Shown: in pieces, positions 6,059 through 12,132 of the stretch
Position numbering within the stretch: position 1 is the stretch's first letter
Layout of the letters: every line of letters begins with the position of its first letter
Source of the DNA: JAWXBG01 sp034439875
GTDB taxonomy: Bacteria > Bacteroidota > Bacteroidia > Flavobacteriales_D > Sanyastnellaceae
Direction of reading: 5' to 3'
NCBI GenBank assembly: GCA_034439875.1
Contig: JAWXBG010000165.1
Span: forward strand, 1-12,132
DNA: 12,132 nucleotides
Program-made: the position numbers and the translations under genes
Notes under the pieces: generated by a model
What the model was told of the DNA's origin: nothing
Database searches by the model: none
Seen by the model: only the letters and a program-made list of their open reading frames with translations

Positions 6059-7663
6059 TTGAAGAAAAAATTTGAAGCATTCGTTTACATTAATCATGTC
6101 TTCGCTATTGCGTTGATGCTTTTCGCTTTGCCTCTCAACAATAATTTGATGAGCATTGCAGGATTTTGGTTGGCTTCAGCTTGGTTAGTAGACTTGGTGT
6201 ACGAATGGACAGTAGGAATAAGTCCTTTAGCTAGACTCAGGAGAGCATTTTCAAATCCCACGGCTCTAGCATATATGACTTTGTTCGGCTTATGTATCCT
6301 TGGTTTTCTGTGGTCAGAAGATTTCAAGTTTGCCCAATGGGATGCACGAACAAAGGTTCCATTGTTCTTCATACCCCTTGTGTTGAGCAGTTATCAGCGC
6401 ATCGAACGCAGGCACATTGTATGGTGTTTGTATGTGTTGTTGATTTCACTTTCAATTGCCATTACGAGTTGTACAGGCCGATTTTACAAATGGTGGGGAC
6501 CGCCCTACCTGAATGTCAGAGATATTTCACATTTTATTTCACACATTCGTTTTAGTCTACTAATTGTGTTTGGTATCGTACTGCTTATTTGGTTTGCGAA
6601 GGAAAACCGAAGGAATCTATTCTGGGTAATCCCCCTTATTTTCTATTTCATATTTTTTCTTTGGATACTTCAATCCGTCACTGGTTTTGCTATTCTTTTG
6701 GCATTGGCGGCCTACTGGATTTTGTTTCATGCTTGGCGCACAAAACGAATGTTTGTGCGAGGAGGGTTGATATCATCATTGCTTGTCTTTATTTCTTTGG
6801 TTGTTTTTTTCGTGAACAATGAGGTCACCCGTTATTTTAACCCCAAGGATGCCGGCATGGCTTGGCAGACACATTCAGCGGGAGGAGAGATATATGATCA
6901 TCGATGGGAGAACACACTTTTGGAAAACGGGCATTACGTATGGCGCAACTTAGCCTGGAATGAACTGCGTAGAAGCTGGAACAAAAGAAGTGAGACAGAC
7001 TTTGATAGTTTGGATAGATCGGGACAATTGTTAGGTGGAACGCTCATCCGTTACCTAACCTCCAAAGGATTGAATAAAGATTCAGTGGGCATGGGAGACT
7101 TGAGTGATTTAGAAATAGAAAAGATAGAGTTGGGAATAGCGACGGCTTATACGGAGGATCTTCAGGGAATAAAAGGAAGAATTCGAAAGATTCTTTTTGA
7201 ATTTGATAATTATAGAAATGGTGGGGACCCCAGCGGAAATAGTGTATTGCAACGATTCGAATTTTGGAGAGCGGCATGGTGTATTATCAAGGAATATCCA
7301 CTAAAGGGAGTTGGCACGGGCGACTTAAAATTGGCTTATGCGGCCCAATACGAAAAGATGGATACAGCCTTAGATCCGCAGTACAGGCTCAGAGCGCACA
7401 ATCAATATTTTACATACGGAGTGGCATATGGTATTCCGGGAGTAATTATTTTTATAGTAGTGTTATTGATTCTCATATTTCACGAAAGGAGATATAGAGA
7501 TTTATTATTTATGAGTTATATTATTATAATGGCATTAAGTTTCATTACTGAAGACACGCTCGAAACCCAAGCCGGCGTAACCTTTGTGGCGTTTCTGGGG
7601 CCGCTGTTGGCGTGGTTGAGTCCTTCAAATTATACAGGTTTAAATGGGTCTCCGAAGCTCTAG
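6059..7663 (+). CDS. O-antigen ligase-like (Wzy_C family) polytopic membrane protein
   Basis: A 534-residue inner-membrane protein with about ten hydrophobic segments: a first set between residues 10 and 255, then a large hydrophilic loop (about 253-425), then segments from about 455 on. The loop end RFEFWRAAWCIIKEYPLKG followed by VGTG, and then RAHNQYFTYGVAYGIPG with His447, matches the conserved periplasmic loop of the O-antigen ligase/polymerase family (WaaL, Wzy and protein O-oligosaccharyl ligases), in which a histidine of this kind is functionally important. It probably joins or polymerises a lipid-linked glycan at the outer face of the inner membrane. Which acceptor is used (lipid A core, another glycan, or a protein) cannot be told. 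TTG at 6059 is chosen because TAA lies three codons upstream; a later ATG (residue 20) would cut the first membrane segment. No glycosyltransferase or flippase is nearby, so it stands alone. Confidence 0.85.
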   Translation: MKKKFEAFVYINHVFAIALMLFALPLNNNLMSIAGFWLASAWLVDLVYEWTVGISPLARLRRAFSNPTALAYMTLFGLCILGFLWSEDFKFAQWDARTKVPLFFIPLVLSSYQRIERRHIVWCLYVLLISLSIAITSCTGRFYKWWGPPYLNVRDISHFISHIRFSLLIVFGIVLLIWFAKENRRNLFWVIPLIFYFIFFLWILQSVTGFAILLALAAYWILFHAWRTKRMFVRGGLISSLLVFISLVVFFVNNEVTRYFNPKDAGMAWQTHSAGGEIYDHRWENTLLENGHYVWRNLAWNELRRSWNKRSETDFDSLDRSGQLLGGTLIRYLTSKGLNKDSVGMGDLSDLEIEKIELGIATAYTEDLQGIKGRIRKILFEFDNYRNGGDPSGNSVLQRFEFWRAAWCIIKEYPLKGVGTGDLKLAYAAQYEKMDTALDPQYRLRAHNQYFTYGVAYGIPGVIIFIVVLLILIFHERRYRDLLFMSYIIIMALSFITEDTLETQAGVTFVAFLGPLLAWLSPSNYTGLNGSPKL

Positions 7664-7707
7664 AGGTTCCCTAGAGTGCGAATTTCGATTAATTCATGTA
7701 GGTAATA

Positions 7708-7738
7708 TTTGGTTTTTGAAATAAGCTAATTGTATTTG
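7708..7738 (+). promoter_or_regulatory. Putative promoter of the exported 336-aa protein
   Basis: TTTG at 7708-7711, exactly 19 nt, then TGTATTTG at 7731-7738, one base off TAnnTTTG. The ATG follows 20 nt later (7759), so the leader would be short. Consensus match only. Confidence 0.4.
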
Positions 7739-7758
7739 GCTTTAAATTATTTATCACC

Positions 7759-8769
7759 ATGAAAAAACTTTGTATATTGATGCTTGGCCTAAGCATCTCG
7801 TCTATATTGTTTGCACAGGGGGGAGTTACTCAAATGAATTGGCTCAAGCCTGAAGAGTTAAAGGCCCTAGCGAGACGCCCGATATTGGTTGTTGAATATT
7901 CTGATTCGCAAGCTGAGATAAGCAACCTGAAAAAGAAATTGGAGAAAGCTAAACCGGATAAGAAGACCATAATTCAAGATCGAATTGATGCACATACAGA
8001 ATCTGACGAGAATTTTAGAAATCATTTTTTACAGATCGTTAAGGATAATTGGAAGCACAATAAGCTGGAGGATGTTAAGGTCATTACTCATGAAGAAGCA
8101 AAGAAAATGGTCAACGCCAAGAATGCTAAGTATTGTTTGATTATGCTCCGATCTTTTGGGAAAAGTAACACATATGATGGCACTGCAGGGCTTGGAGTTG
8201 AAATGCCCATGATGATCATTCAGGGCAGTGAAAGCTATGGGAAGAATGTAGAGTGTATTGGATTTCCAATTTTGTATAGTTCCGAAAGTGGCGGGTACAC
8301 GAAGGCAGATATTAAGATCACCGTGAATATTCTGAACAATTACGTAATTGCGGCTTTGAAGGCACCAAAGAAATTGGATACACAAGACTTTATTGAAGGA
8401 GAAGTGGCTAAGAATTGCTCATTAAAGAAGAGTGTTACACTTCATTTTAACTCGGACACATTTAAAGATGCTACAGCAAGTGATGTGAAGTCTGCATGGC
8501 CAGGAAGTGTAGAATTTCATTCTTCCGGCGAATTCCTTGAAGCCTACACACCAGAGTCAGAAGATGGATTTGCTTTGTTTATTCCGGAGAATATTGCTGA
8601 AGGCAGCATCGGACCAATACAATCATCTGCGGTTATGATTGGAAGAATAGTCGTACAACCCTCAACGGGTGAAATTTTGGGTATTGCCAAAAGTAAAATG
8701 GGGGAGAAGGTGGCCGAGATGTTCTATAAAAAGGGACATATTGAAGATGTGAGCGGCTGCGGGAAATAA
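7759..8769 (+). CDS. Exported protein of unknown function, 336 aa
   Basis: Not recognised. The N terminus MKKLCILMLGLSISSILFAQ is a clear Sec signal peptide with a likely signal peptidase I site near residue 20, so the mature protein is periplasmic or outer-membrane associated. There is no lipobox at the expected position. Residues about 50-76 are rich in lysine and glutamate and could form a short coiled coil (SNLKKKLEKAKPDKK). The rest is a mixed alpha/beta soluble protein with no catalytic motif I can name and no further membrane segment. Cysteines in the mature part include those in NVECIGF, KNCSL and the terminal SGCGK. No type IX sorting domain is present. It has its own putative promoter and no operon partner. 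A family B repeat begins about 25 nt after the stop. That it is a real gene is well supported by the signal peptide and the full-length open frame. Confidence 0.85.
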   Translation: MKKLCILMLGLSISSILFAQGGVTQMNWLKPEELKALARRPILVVEYSDSQAEISNLKKKLEKAKPDKKTIIQDRIDAHTESDENFRNHFLQIVKDNWKHNKLEDVKVITHEEAKKMVNAKNAKYCLIMLRSFGKSNTYDGTAGLGVEMPMMIIQGSESYGKNVECIGFPILYSSESGGYTKADIKITVNILNNYVIAALKAPKKLDTQDFIEGEVAKNCSLKKSVTLHFNSDTFKDATASDVKSAWPGSVEFHSSGEFLEAYTPESEDGFALFIPENIAEGSIGPIQSSAVMIGRIVVQPSTGEILGIAKSKMGEKVAEMFYKKGHIEDVSGCGK

Positions 8770-8794
8770 GAAATTATACCGTTTAGGTATCTGT

Positions 8795-8984
8795 AAGAGT
8801 TCAATTTTGTTTCACTCCATTTGCCTGTAACAGATGCTCCAACGCCATTAAACATAGGGATACATATACACCCGAATCACGCGTTGGAGATATCGGAATT
8901 CGTTGTTCGTGTTATGTCTCCCGCAGCGCATTACCCTCAAGATACTTCCAATGCGCAATGAATTATAGAATAGTTTGGACTATT
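8795..8984 (+). repeat. Family B hairpin repeat, copy B2 (about 190 bp)
   Basis: The terminal inverted repeat is AAGAGTTCAA (8795-8804) against TTGGACTATT (8975-8984), 8 of 10 matching. The outer left part and the core AGCGCATTaCCC..ACTTCCAATGCGCAATG (8925-8960) align with B1. The middle is about 60 nt longer than in B1 and holds an extra perfect 9-bp stem, CTCCAACGC (8837-8845) with GCGTTGGAG (8881-8889). Non-coding. Confidence 0.6.
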
Positions 8985-8999
8985 TTATTTGTAGCATTG

Positions 9000-9107
9000 T
9001 TATTATTTCATGGTGTATATTCATACATCAAGAATAAAAATCGAGAAAGTGCTTGATATCACATGGAGTTAGCGCTGCAATAGATTTCCATTGCGGATTC
9101 TGGATTT
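9000..9107 (+). repeat. Family A hairpin repeat, copy A3 (left arm absent)
   Basis: The apex and right arm are present: ATGGTGTATATTC from 9012, the nearly invariant 50-nt block, AGCGCTGCAATAG at 9071 and TTCCATTGCGGATTCTGG near the end. The left arm, which in A2 begins AACCCAGAATCC, is absent; repeat B2 ends about 15 nt before the point where similarity begins. The right end reads TGGATTTA instead of GGGTTAAA. Confidence 0.75.
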
Positions 9108-9132
9108 AGTCGACATAAATAGGTTTGAATAG

Positions 9133-9165
9133 AAAAATCGGCTCCCTTTTTAAGAGCCGATTTTT
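9133..9165 (-). terminator. Rho-independent terminator of the type IX-secreted protein gene
   Basis: A 12-bp perfect stem, 9133-9144 paired with 9154-9165, encloses a 9-nt loop. Its GC part is CGGCTC/GAGCCG, and A5 and T5 tracts sit at the two ends of the stem. On the minus strand the hairpin begins 20 nt after the stop codon at 9186 and is followed by a T-run. Its form also allows action on transcripts coming from the left. Confidence 0.9.
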
Positions 9166-9185
9166 GAATTTTATCGATCTAGTTT

Positions 9186-11453
9186 TTAGTTCTTCACGAA
9201 CTTTTGAATTTCAAGCACCTGCTCATGACTCATCACTCGCAGGGTATAAATACCCACTGCGAGGGAAGTCACGTCAAGTTGGATGGACCGGCCTGTGGCT
9301 TGACTCGACATAACTCTTTTGCCATAGATATCCGAGATATAAATCATGCCATCTTCTAATGCTTTGTTCCAGGTTAGATTCAATCGATCGTTTGTTGGAA
9401 CCGGAGAGATGGTGAAACCAAAGTCTTTCGAACTTTCAATTACTGCAATATTCACCGGGTCAACGATTGTATTCAGTGCGGTATTTGTCAACACAGGATC
9501 GTTGAAGTCAAAATAAATATTAACCTCGTTTTCGATCGCAGTGCCAGGAGCGAGGTCTTCATCTTGTTGAATACGAAAAGTCACAAAACCCTGACTAGCG
9601 TCCTCATCCATTTCCTGCCAAGGCAGCATAATATTGCTAAACGTGAATCTCAATATCCCGTCCAAATAGATTGCTGTGCAGGGATGCGATGAAGACATCA
9701 CTTGGATCGTTGATGGATCAAGTACTTGTGGAAGTTCATCGGTAATAACTACGTTCATGGCATAGTAAGATCCCGTATTCTGGAAGTGAAGCGTGTATTG
9801 CATGTTTTCATTTGCCTGCACAAAGCCTTCTAAATGCTCACCCGCCGGGCTCACTTGTTTCATATTCGGATCATACGATGCTACCACGTTTGATTGGTGA
9901 GTACTTGTATTATTGGACAAATTTCCATCTTCAAAACTACCATTGATGGTGGCTGTGTATACAACTTGCTCGCCTAATTCGGCACCAGTATCAACTAGAA
10001 CAAAAACATCATAGTATTGAAAGGAGAGAGCGTTGAAATTGCTTGTCCATGTTACGGAATGTGTCAATTCATCATATGTACCATTGACTGTGGCGCTCTG
10101 GAACTCCACCATAGGATCGAGAAGAATAGTGGTTACAACATCATTTTGTACAACACCATGGTTGTATGACGCCACCCATATCGAACTTACAGAACCAGGG
10201 ACATGAGGACTTACCATCGAAATATTTACTTCGAGGTCTGCACCCGAAGCTAATACACCAAAGTCGAAATTAGAAAACGCTTGTCCCTGATTTGGATTTA
10301 TTATTTCAAATACACCAGATTCGGGTGCCGTTATTTCACCGGGAAAATTTATAGAAATGGTGTGATCATCGGACAAAACACTGATCGAATACGAACCATT
10401 GCTATTGGTGCTTCCGACATAGTTTCCATCCACATATATGCCGTGAAAAGGGATTCCATATTCGTTAATTTCTTGCGCTCCGTTAGCGTTCTCATCTCCA
10501 AAGACTATTCCGCTGATTACAGAATGTGTAGAAACCACTCCGAAGTTTAGATTTTCAAAAACATCTCCATTGTCCATAGTGATTCCGTATCCCTCCGTTT
10601 CGCCGTAGGATACGGTTTCTACCAGAGTTGTTGGCAAACTTATTCCGTAATAGTACGAGTAATAAATACCTATCGTTGAGGCAACGAAATAGGTTCCGGG
10701 TGAAACTTGTGCTTCGAAATAACCATTTGCATCAGTGTTCTGAAAGAGCAGCATTCCATTTGATTCTATCAAAACAGAGCTGTTTGCATCGGATGCTCCT
10801 TCACCGCTGTCCATAACTGCATTTGCATTGAGATCGGAGAAAACATAACCGGATATGGTAGCAAATTCGGATAGAGTTATGTCTAAACTAACAGTGACTG
10901 AATCCATGCAATAGTAGACTAACGTTTGAATATTGCCTTGATTATCTACCCAGTTATAAGGATAGGACTCTCCTGTAGCCATAGCGGTAACTTCGTAGTT
11001 TCCTGACATTAAAAAATCAGTTTGAAAAGGATTGTCAGTCGAAGTCCATGAGCCCGGATTGGCAAACCAGACTACATCGTATTCTGAATTGGTGTTTTCG
11101 AATGAATAGGTGTTTTCGTCCATTTCGAAAACGGATATATCACCGAGATTAAAACCTGAGCACACAGTAATTTCCGTGCAGTAGGTTTCGTCGCAACTAA
11201 GGTCTTCATTGGTCACATGAAGGCAGACAATATATATTCCGGGAGTAGAAAAAACATATACTGGATACATCTCAGAGCTGGTAGAGCCGTCTCCAAAATC
11301 CCACGAAAAGGATGAGTTTCCATTGGGTGCATTGGGATTAAAGTTATATATCCCTGCATAGTAGTATGCATTGAAATAAGCATTACAGTTTCCCTGGCTG
11401 AACCCGTCCAAGGAAAGAAATACTAGTAAAGTGAATGTTAATAGTTGTTTCAT
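9186..11453 (-). CDS. Large type IX-secreted surface protein: PKD, SdrD-like repeats, DUF11/DUF7619-like domain, T9SS sorting domain
   Basis: A 755-residue protein exported by Sec and then by the type IX system, probably anchored at the cell surface. In order: signal peptide (1-20, ending GFSQ); a PKD-like Ig domain with WDFGDGS at 51-57 (about 27-98); a second Ig-like stretch to about 195; two SdrD B-like/carboxypeptidase-regulatory-like repeats opening GYVFSDLNANAVMDSGEG (202-219) and GIVFGDENANGAQEINEYG (315-333), whose Asp/Asn-rich openings suggest calcium binding; a DUF11-like domain (about 404-520); a block beginning SYDPNMKQVSP (526-665) with HFQNTGSYYAMNVVITDELP and IYFDFNDPV, like the DUF7619 domain common before sorting signals; and a type A C-terminal sorting domain (about 680-755) with ISPVPTNDRLNL, ISDIYGKRV and LAVGIYTLRV. 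No enzyme domain is visible, so an adhesive, structural or matrix role is inferred. The secretion machinery is not in this window. Confidence 0.93.
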   Translation of the reverse strand: MKQLLTFTLLVFLSLDGFSQGNCNAYFNAYYYAGIYNFNPNAPNGNSSFSWDFGDGSTSSEMYPVYVFSTPGIYIVCLHVTNEDLSCDETYCTEITVCSGFNLGDISVFEMDENTYSFENTNSEYDVVWFANPGSWTSTDNPFQTDFLMSGNYEVTAMATGESYPYNWVDNQGNIQTLVYYCMDSVTVSLDITLSEFATISGYVFSDLNANAVMDSGEGASDANSSVLIESNGMLLFQNTDANGYFEAQVSPGTYFVASTIGIYYSYYYGISLPTTLVETVSYGETEGYGITMDNGDVFENLNFGVVSTHSVISGIVFGDENANGAQEINEYGIPFHGIYVDGNYVGSTNSNGSYSISVLSDDHTISINFPGEITAPESGVFEIINPNQGQAFSNFDFGVLASGADLEVNISMVSPHVPGSVSSIWVASYNHGVVQNDVVTTILLDPMVEFQSATVNGTYDELTHSVTWTSNFNALSFQYYDVFVLVDTGAELGEQVVYTATINGSFEDGNLSNNTSTHQSNVVASYDPNMKQVSPAGEHLEGFVQANENMQYTLHFQNTGSYYAMNVVITDELPQVLDPSTIQVMSSSHPCTAIYLDGILRFTFSNIMLPWQEMDEDASQGFVTFRIQQDEDLAPGTAIENEVNIYFDFNDPVLTNTALNTIVDPVNIAVIESSKDFGFTISPVPTNDRLNLTWNKALEDGMIYISDIYGKRVMSSQATGRSIQLDVTSLAVGIYTLRVMSHEQVLEIQKFVKN

Positions 11454-11603
11454 GACTGATGAAGTTATGATAAAAGGGGAATAATTCTAGAGACCACAAT
11501 TGTATCTTTAAAGTTGCCTAAAGGGATATTATTCTGTTGAAATTACGTTTTAGGGGAGTCTAAAGCGACTCTCTACGAAGTAAAACGAGTGGCACATTTT
11601 AAG

Positions 11604-11634
11604 TTGATTACTACGAATAGATTTTGTGAATTTG
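11604..11634 (+). promoter_or_regulatory. Putative promoter of the toxin-antitoxin locus
   Basis: TTG at 11604-11606, a 20-nt spacer and TGAATTTG at 11627-11634 approximate the Bacteroidota pair (one mismatch in the -7 box and a shortened -33). The GTG start of the antitoxin lies 21 nt downstream and the -7 box overlaps a 16-bp palindrome. Confidence 0.35.
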
Positions 11635-11645
11635 CACGTGCAAAT
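11630..11645. promoter_or_regulatory. 16-bp perfect palindrome, putative antitoxin operator
   Basis: ATTTGCACGTGCAAAT is a perfect inverted repeat with CACGTG at its centre. It overlaps the end of the -7-like box and lies 10 nt before the GTG start of a ribbon-helix-helix antitoxin. Such antitoxins commonly bind palindromes over their own promoter as dimers, so autorepression is the natural inference. The palindrome itself is a direct observation. Confidence 0.55.
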
Positions 11646-11655
11646 AAATTGATCT

Positions 11656-11901
11656 GTGGACACTAAATTGACCTTAAAGTTAGATGGGGATATAATCGAA
11701 CAAGCAAAGTCATACGCAAAAGAGAAGAACACGAGTCTTTCAAAACTTATAGAAGCATATCTGGGTTTGCTCACAGACCCCAATTCCGATCACGAGTTTA
11801 CGCCTTTGGTAAAAAGTTTGTTGGGTGTCTTTCGCGCAAATAGAAGTACTGACTATAAAAAGGACTATAAGAAATACATAGTGAACAAGTACTCTACATA
11901 A
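11656..11901 (+). CDS. Ribbon-helix-helix antitoxin, DUF6364-like, 81 aa
   Basis: Predicted DNA-binding antitoxin of a type II (VapBC-like) pair. The N terminus DTKLTLKLDGDIIEQAKSYA followed by KEKNTSLSKLIEAYL shows the beta-strand with alternating residues (2-9), helix A (about 11-24) and, after the NTSLS turn, helix B (26-36) of a ribbon-helix-helix fold. The C-terminal tail (DHEFTPLVKSLLGVFRANRS and a lysine/tyrosine-rich end) is the kind of segment that wraps the toxin. The start is GTG at 11656, since the strand begins immediately after it. A PIN-domain toxin frame begins 1 nt past the stop, so the two would be translationally coupled. A palindrome and promoter-like boxes lie just upstream. 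The family name is from pattern memory; the fold and neighbourhood are convincing. Confidence 0.82.
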   Translation: MDTKLTLKLDGDIIEQAKSYAKEKNTSLSKLIEAYLGLLTDPNSDHEFTPLVKSLLGVFRANRSTDYKKDYKKYIVNKYST

Positions 11902-11902
11902 A

Positions 11903-12132
11903 ATGACTAAGGTATTTGTTGACACAGATGTATGCATTGATTTGCTATCGAGACGAAACCATTTGATAGAAGCGCCGAAATCTTGTTTTCGATGGCGGAA
12001 AATGGGAAGATAGAAATTTGTGTTTCTTCGCTTTCTTTTGCGAACATCGACTATGTTTTACGCTCACAATATTCCACAACACATCCAAGAAGAATAATTG
12101 CAAAATTTAAAACCTTGGACAATGTTTTGTCC
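11903..12132 (+). pseudogene. PIN-domain (VapC-like) toxin, frameshifted and cut by window end
   Basis: The ATG at 11903 opens MTKVFVDTDVCIDLLSRRN, the first strand of a PIN ribonuclease with the acidic Asp7 and Asp9 of VDTD. In that frame translation then turns unrelated and stops at TAG 12011-12013 after 36 codons. In another frame, from 11974 to the window end, the sequence continues as a proper PIN protein: AEILFSMAENGKIEICVSSL, then SFANIDYVLRSQYSTTHPRR, with no stop. The switch sits at gaagcgccgaa (11970-11980). Adding one base (gaa gcN gcc gaa) would restore I-E-A-A-E-I-L-F, a usual helix here, so a one-base deletion is the simplest explanation. It is either a real loss of the toxin or a sequencing error. 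The remaining C-terminal active-site residues lie outside the window. Confidence 0.85.

Larger units (their letters stand above)
8770..9185. other. 416-nt convergent gap without a gene: B2, A3 and a terminator
   Basis: Two converging genes end here. The gap holds repeat B2 (8795-8984), repeat A3 (about 9000-9107) and the terminator of the minus-strand gene (9133-9165). No terminator with a T-run was seen for the plus-strand gene; the repeats may provide one. No coding or RNA gene was recognised. Confidence 0.7.

Noticed and set aside
1171..7672. Shared 11-mer AGAGGTTCCCT near 1174 and 7662
   Set aside because: A match of this length is expected by chance in 12 kb, and the flanks do not align; not treated as a repeat.
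7658..7676. Small inverted repeat CTCTAG...CTAGAG across the stop codon of the Wzy_C gene
   Set aside because: Only 6 bp, AT-containing, and without a T-run; too weak to call a terminator.
11555..11575. GAGTC...GACTC hairpin upstream of the toxin-antitoxin locus
   Set aside because: A 5-bp stem without a T-run; likely chance.
1..12132. CRISPR arrays, tRNA or rRNA genes, insertion sequences with transposase, phage genes
   Set aside because: None was seen on either strand; the only repeats are the dispersed A and B elements.

Overview
The window looks like a chromosomal segment from a Bacteroidota bacterium, most likely order Flavobacteriales (relatives of Cryomorphaceae or Crocinitomicaceae are a reasonable guess, not a proof). 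The reasons are: a secreted protein ending in a type IX secretion (Por) C-terminal domain, promoter-like TTTG...TAnnTTTG pairs instead of sigma70 boxes, weak or absent Shine-Dalgarno sequences, moderate-to-low GC, and the gene set itself (small DUF2795 acidic protein beside PduO-type adenosyltransferase; dCMP deaminase, S41 protease and rnpA in a row).

Layout. Positions 1-180 hold a partial hairpin repeat (family A) and a strong terminator. On the minus strand come cob(I)alamin adenosyltransferase (1080-532) and then a DUF2795-like small protein (401-180) with its own promoter. The plus strand then carries a dCMP deaminase family protein (1206-1655), a 342-nt gap holding a full-length family A repeat and a promoter, and a compact cluster: S41 C-terminal-processing protease, RNase P protein (rnpA, TTG start 5 nt after the protease stop), and a second S41 protease. 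A family B repeat separates these from an O-antigen-ligase-like (Wzy_C) membrane protein (6059-7663, TTG start) and an unrecognised exported protein (7759-8769). The 416-nt convergent gap 8770-9185 is filled by a second family B repeat, a truncated family A repeat and a terminator. A large type IX-secreted cell-surface protein (11453-9186) follows on the minus strand. The right edge carries a ribbon-helix-helix antitoxin (11656-11901) and the start of a PIN-domain toxin (from 11903) whose reading frame is broken by an apparent one-base deletion.

How the genes fit together. Most of the window is core housekeeping: cobalamin cofactor activation, pyrimidine deoxynucleotide supply, tRNA 5' maturation, and envelope proteolysis by two paralogous S41 enzymes. 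The Wzy_C protein, the exported protein and the surface protein belong to the cell envelope but have no obvious pathway partners here. The accessory signals are the toxin-antitoxin locus, with a 16-bp palindromic putative operator, and five intergenic hairpin repeats. The repeats fall into two families, and both share a core of AGCGC followed by TTCCAATGCG, which suggests one dispersed repeat superfamily.

Limits: promoter calls are by consensus matching only, and repeat boundaries were drawn by eye. No database search was run.
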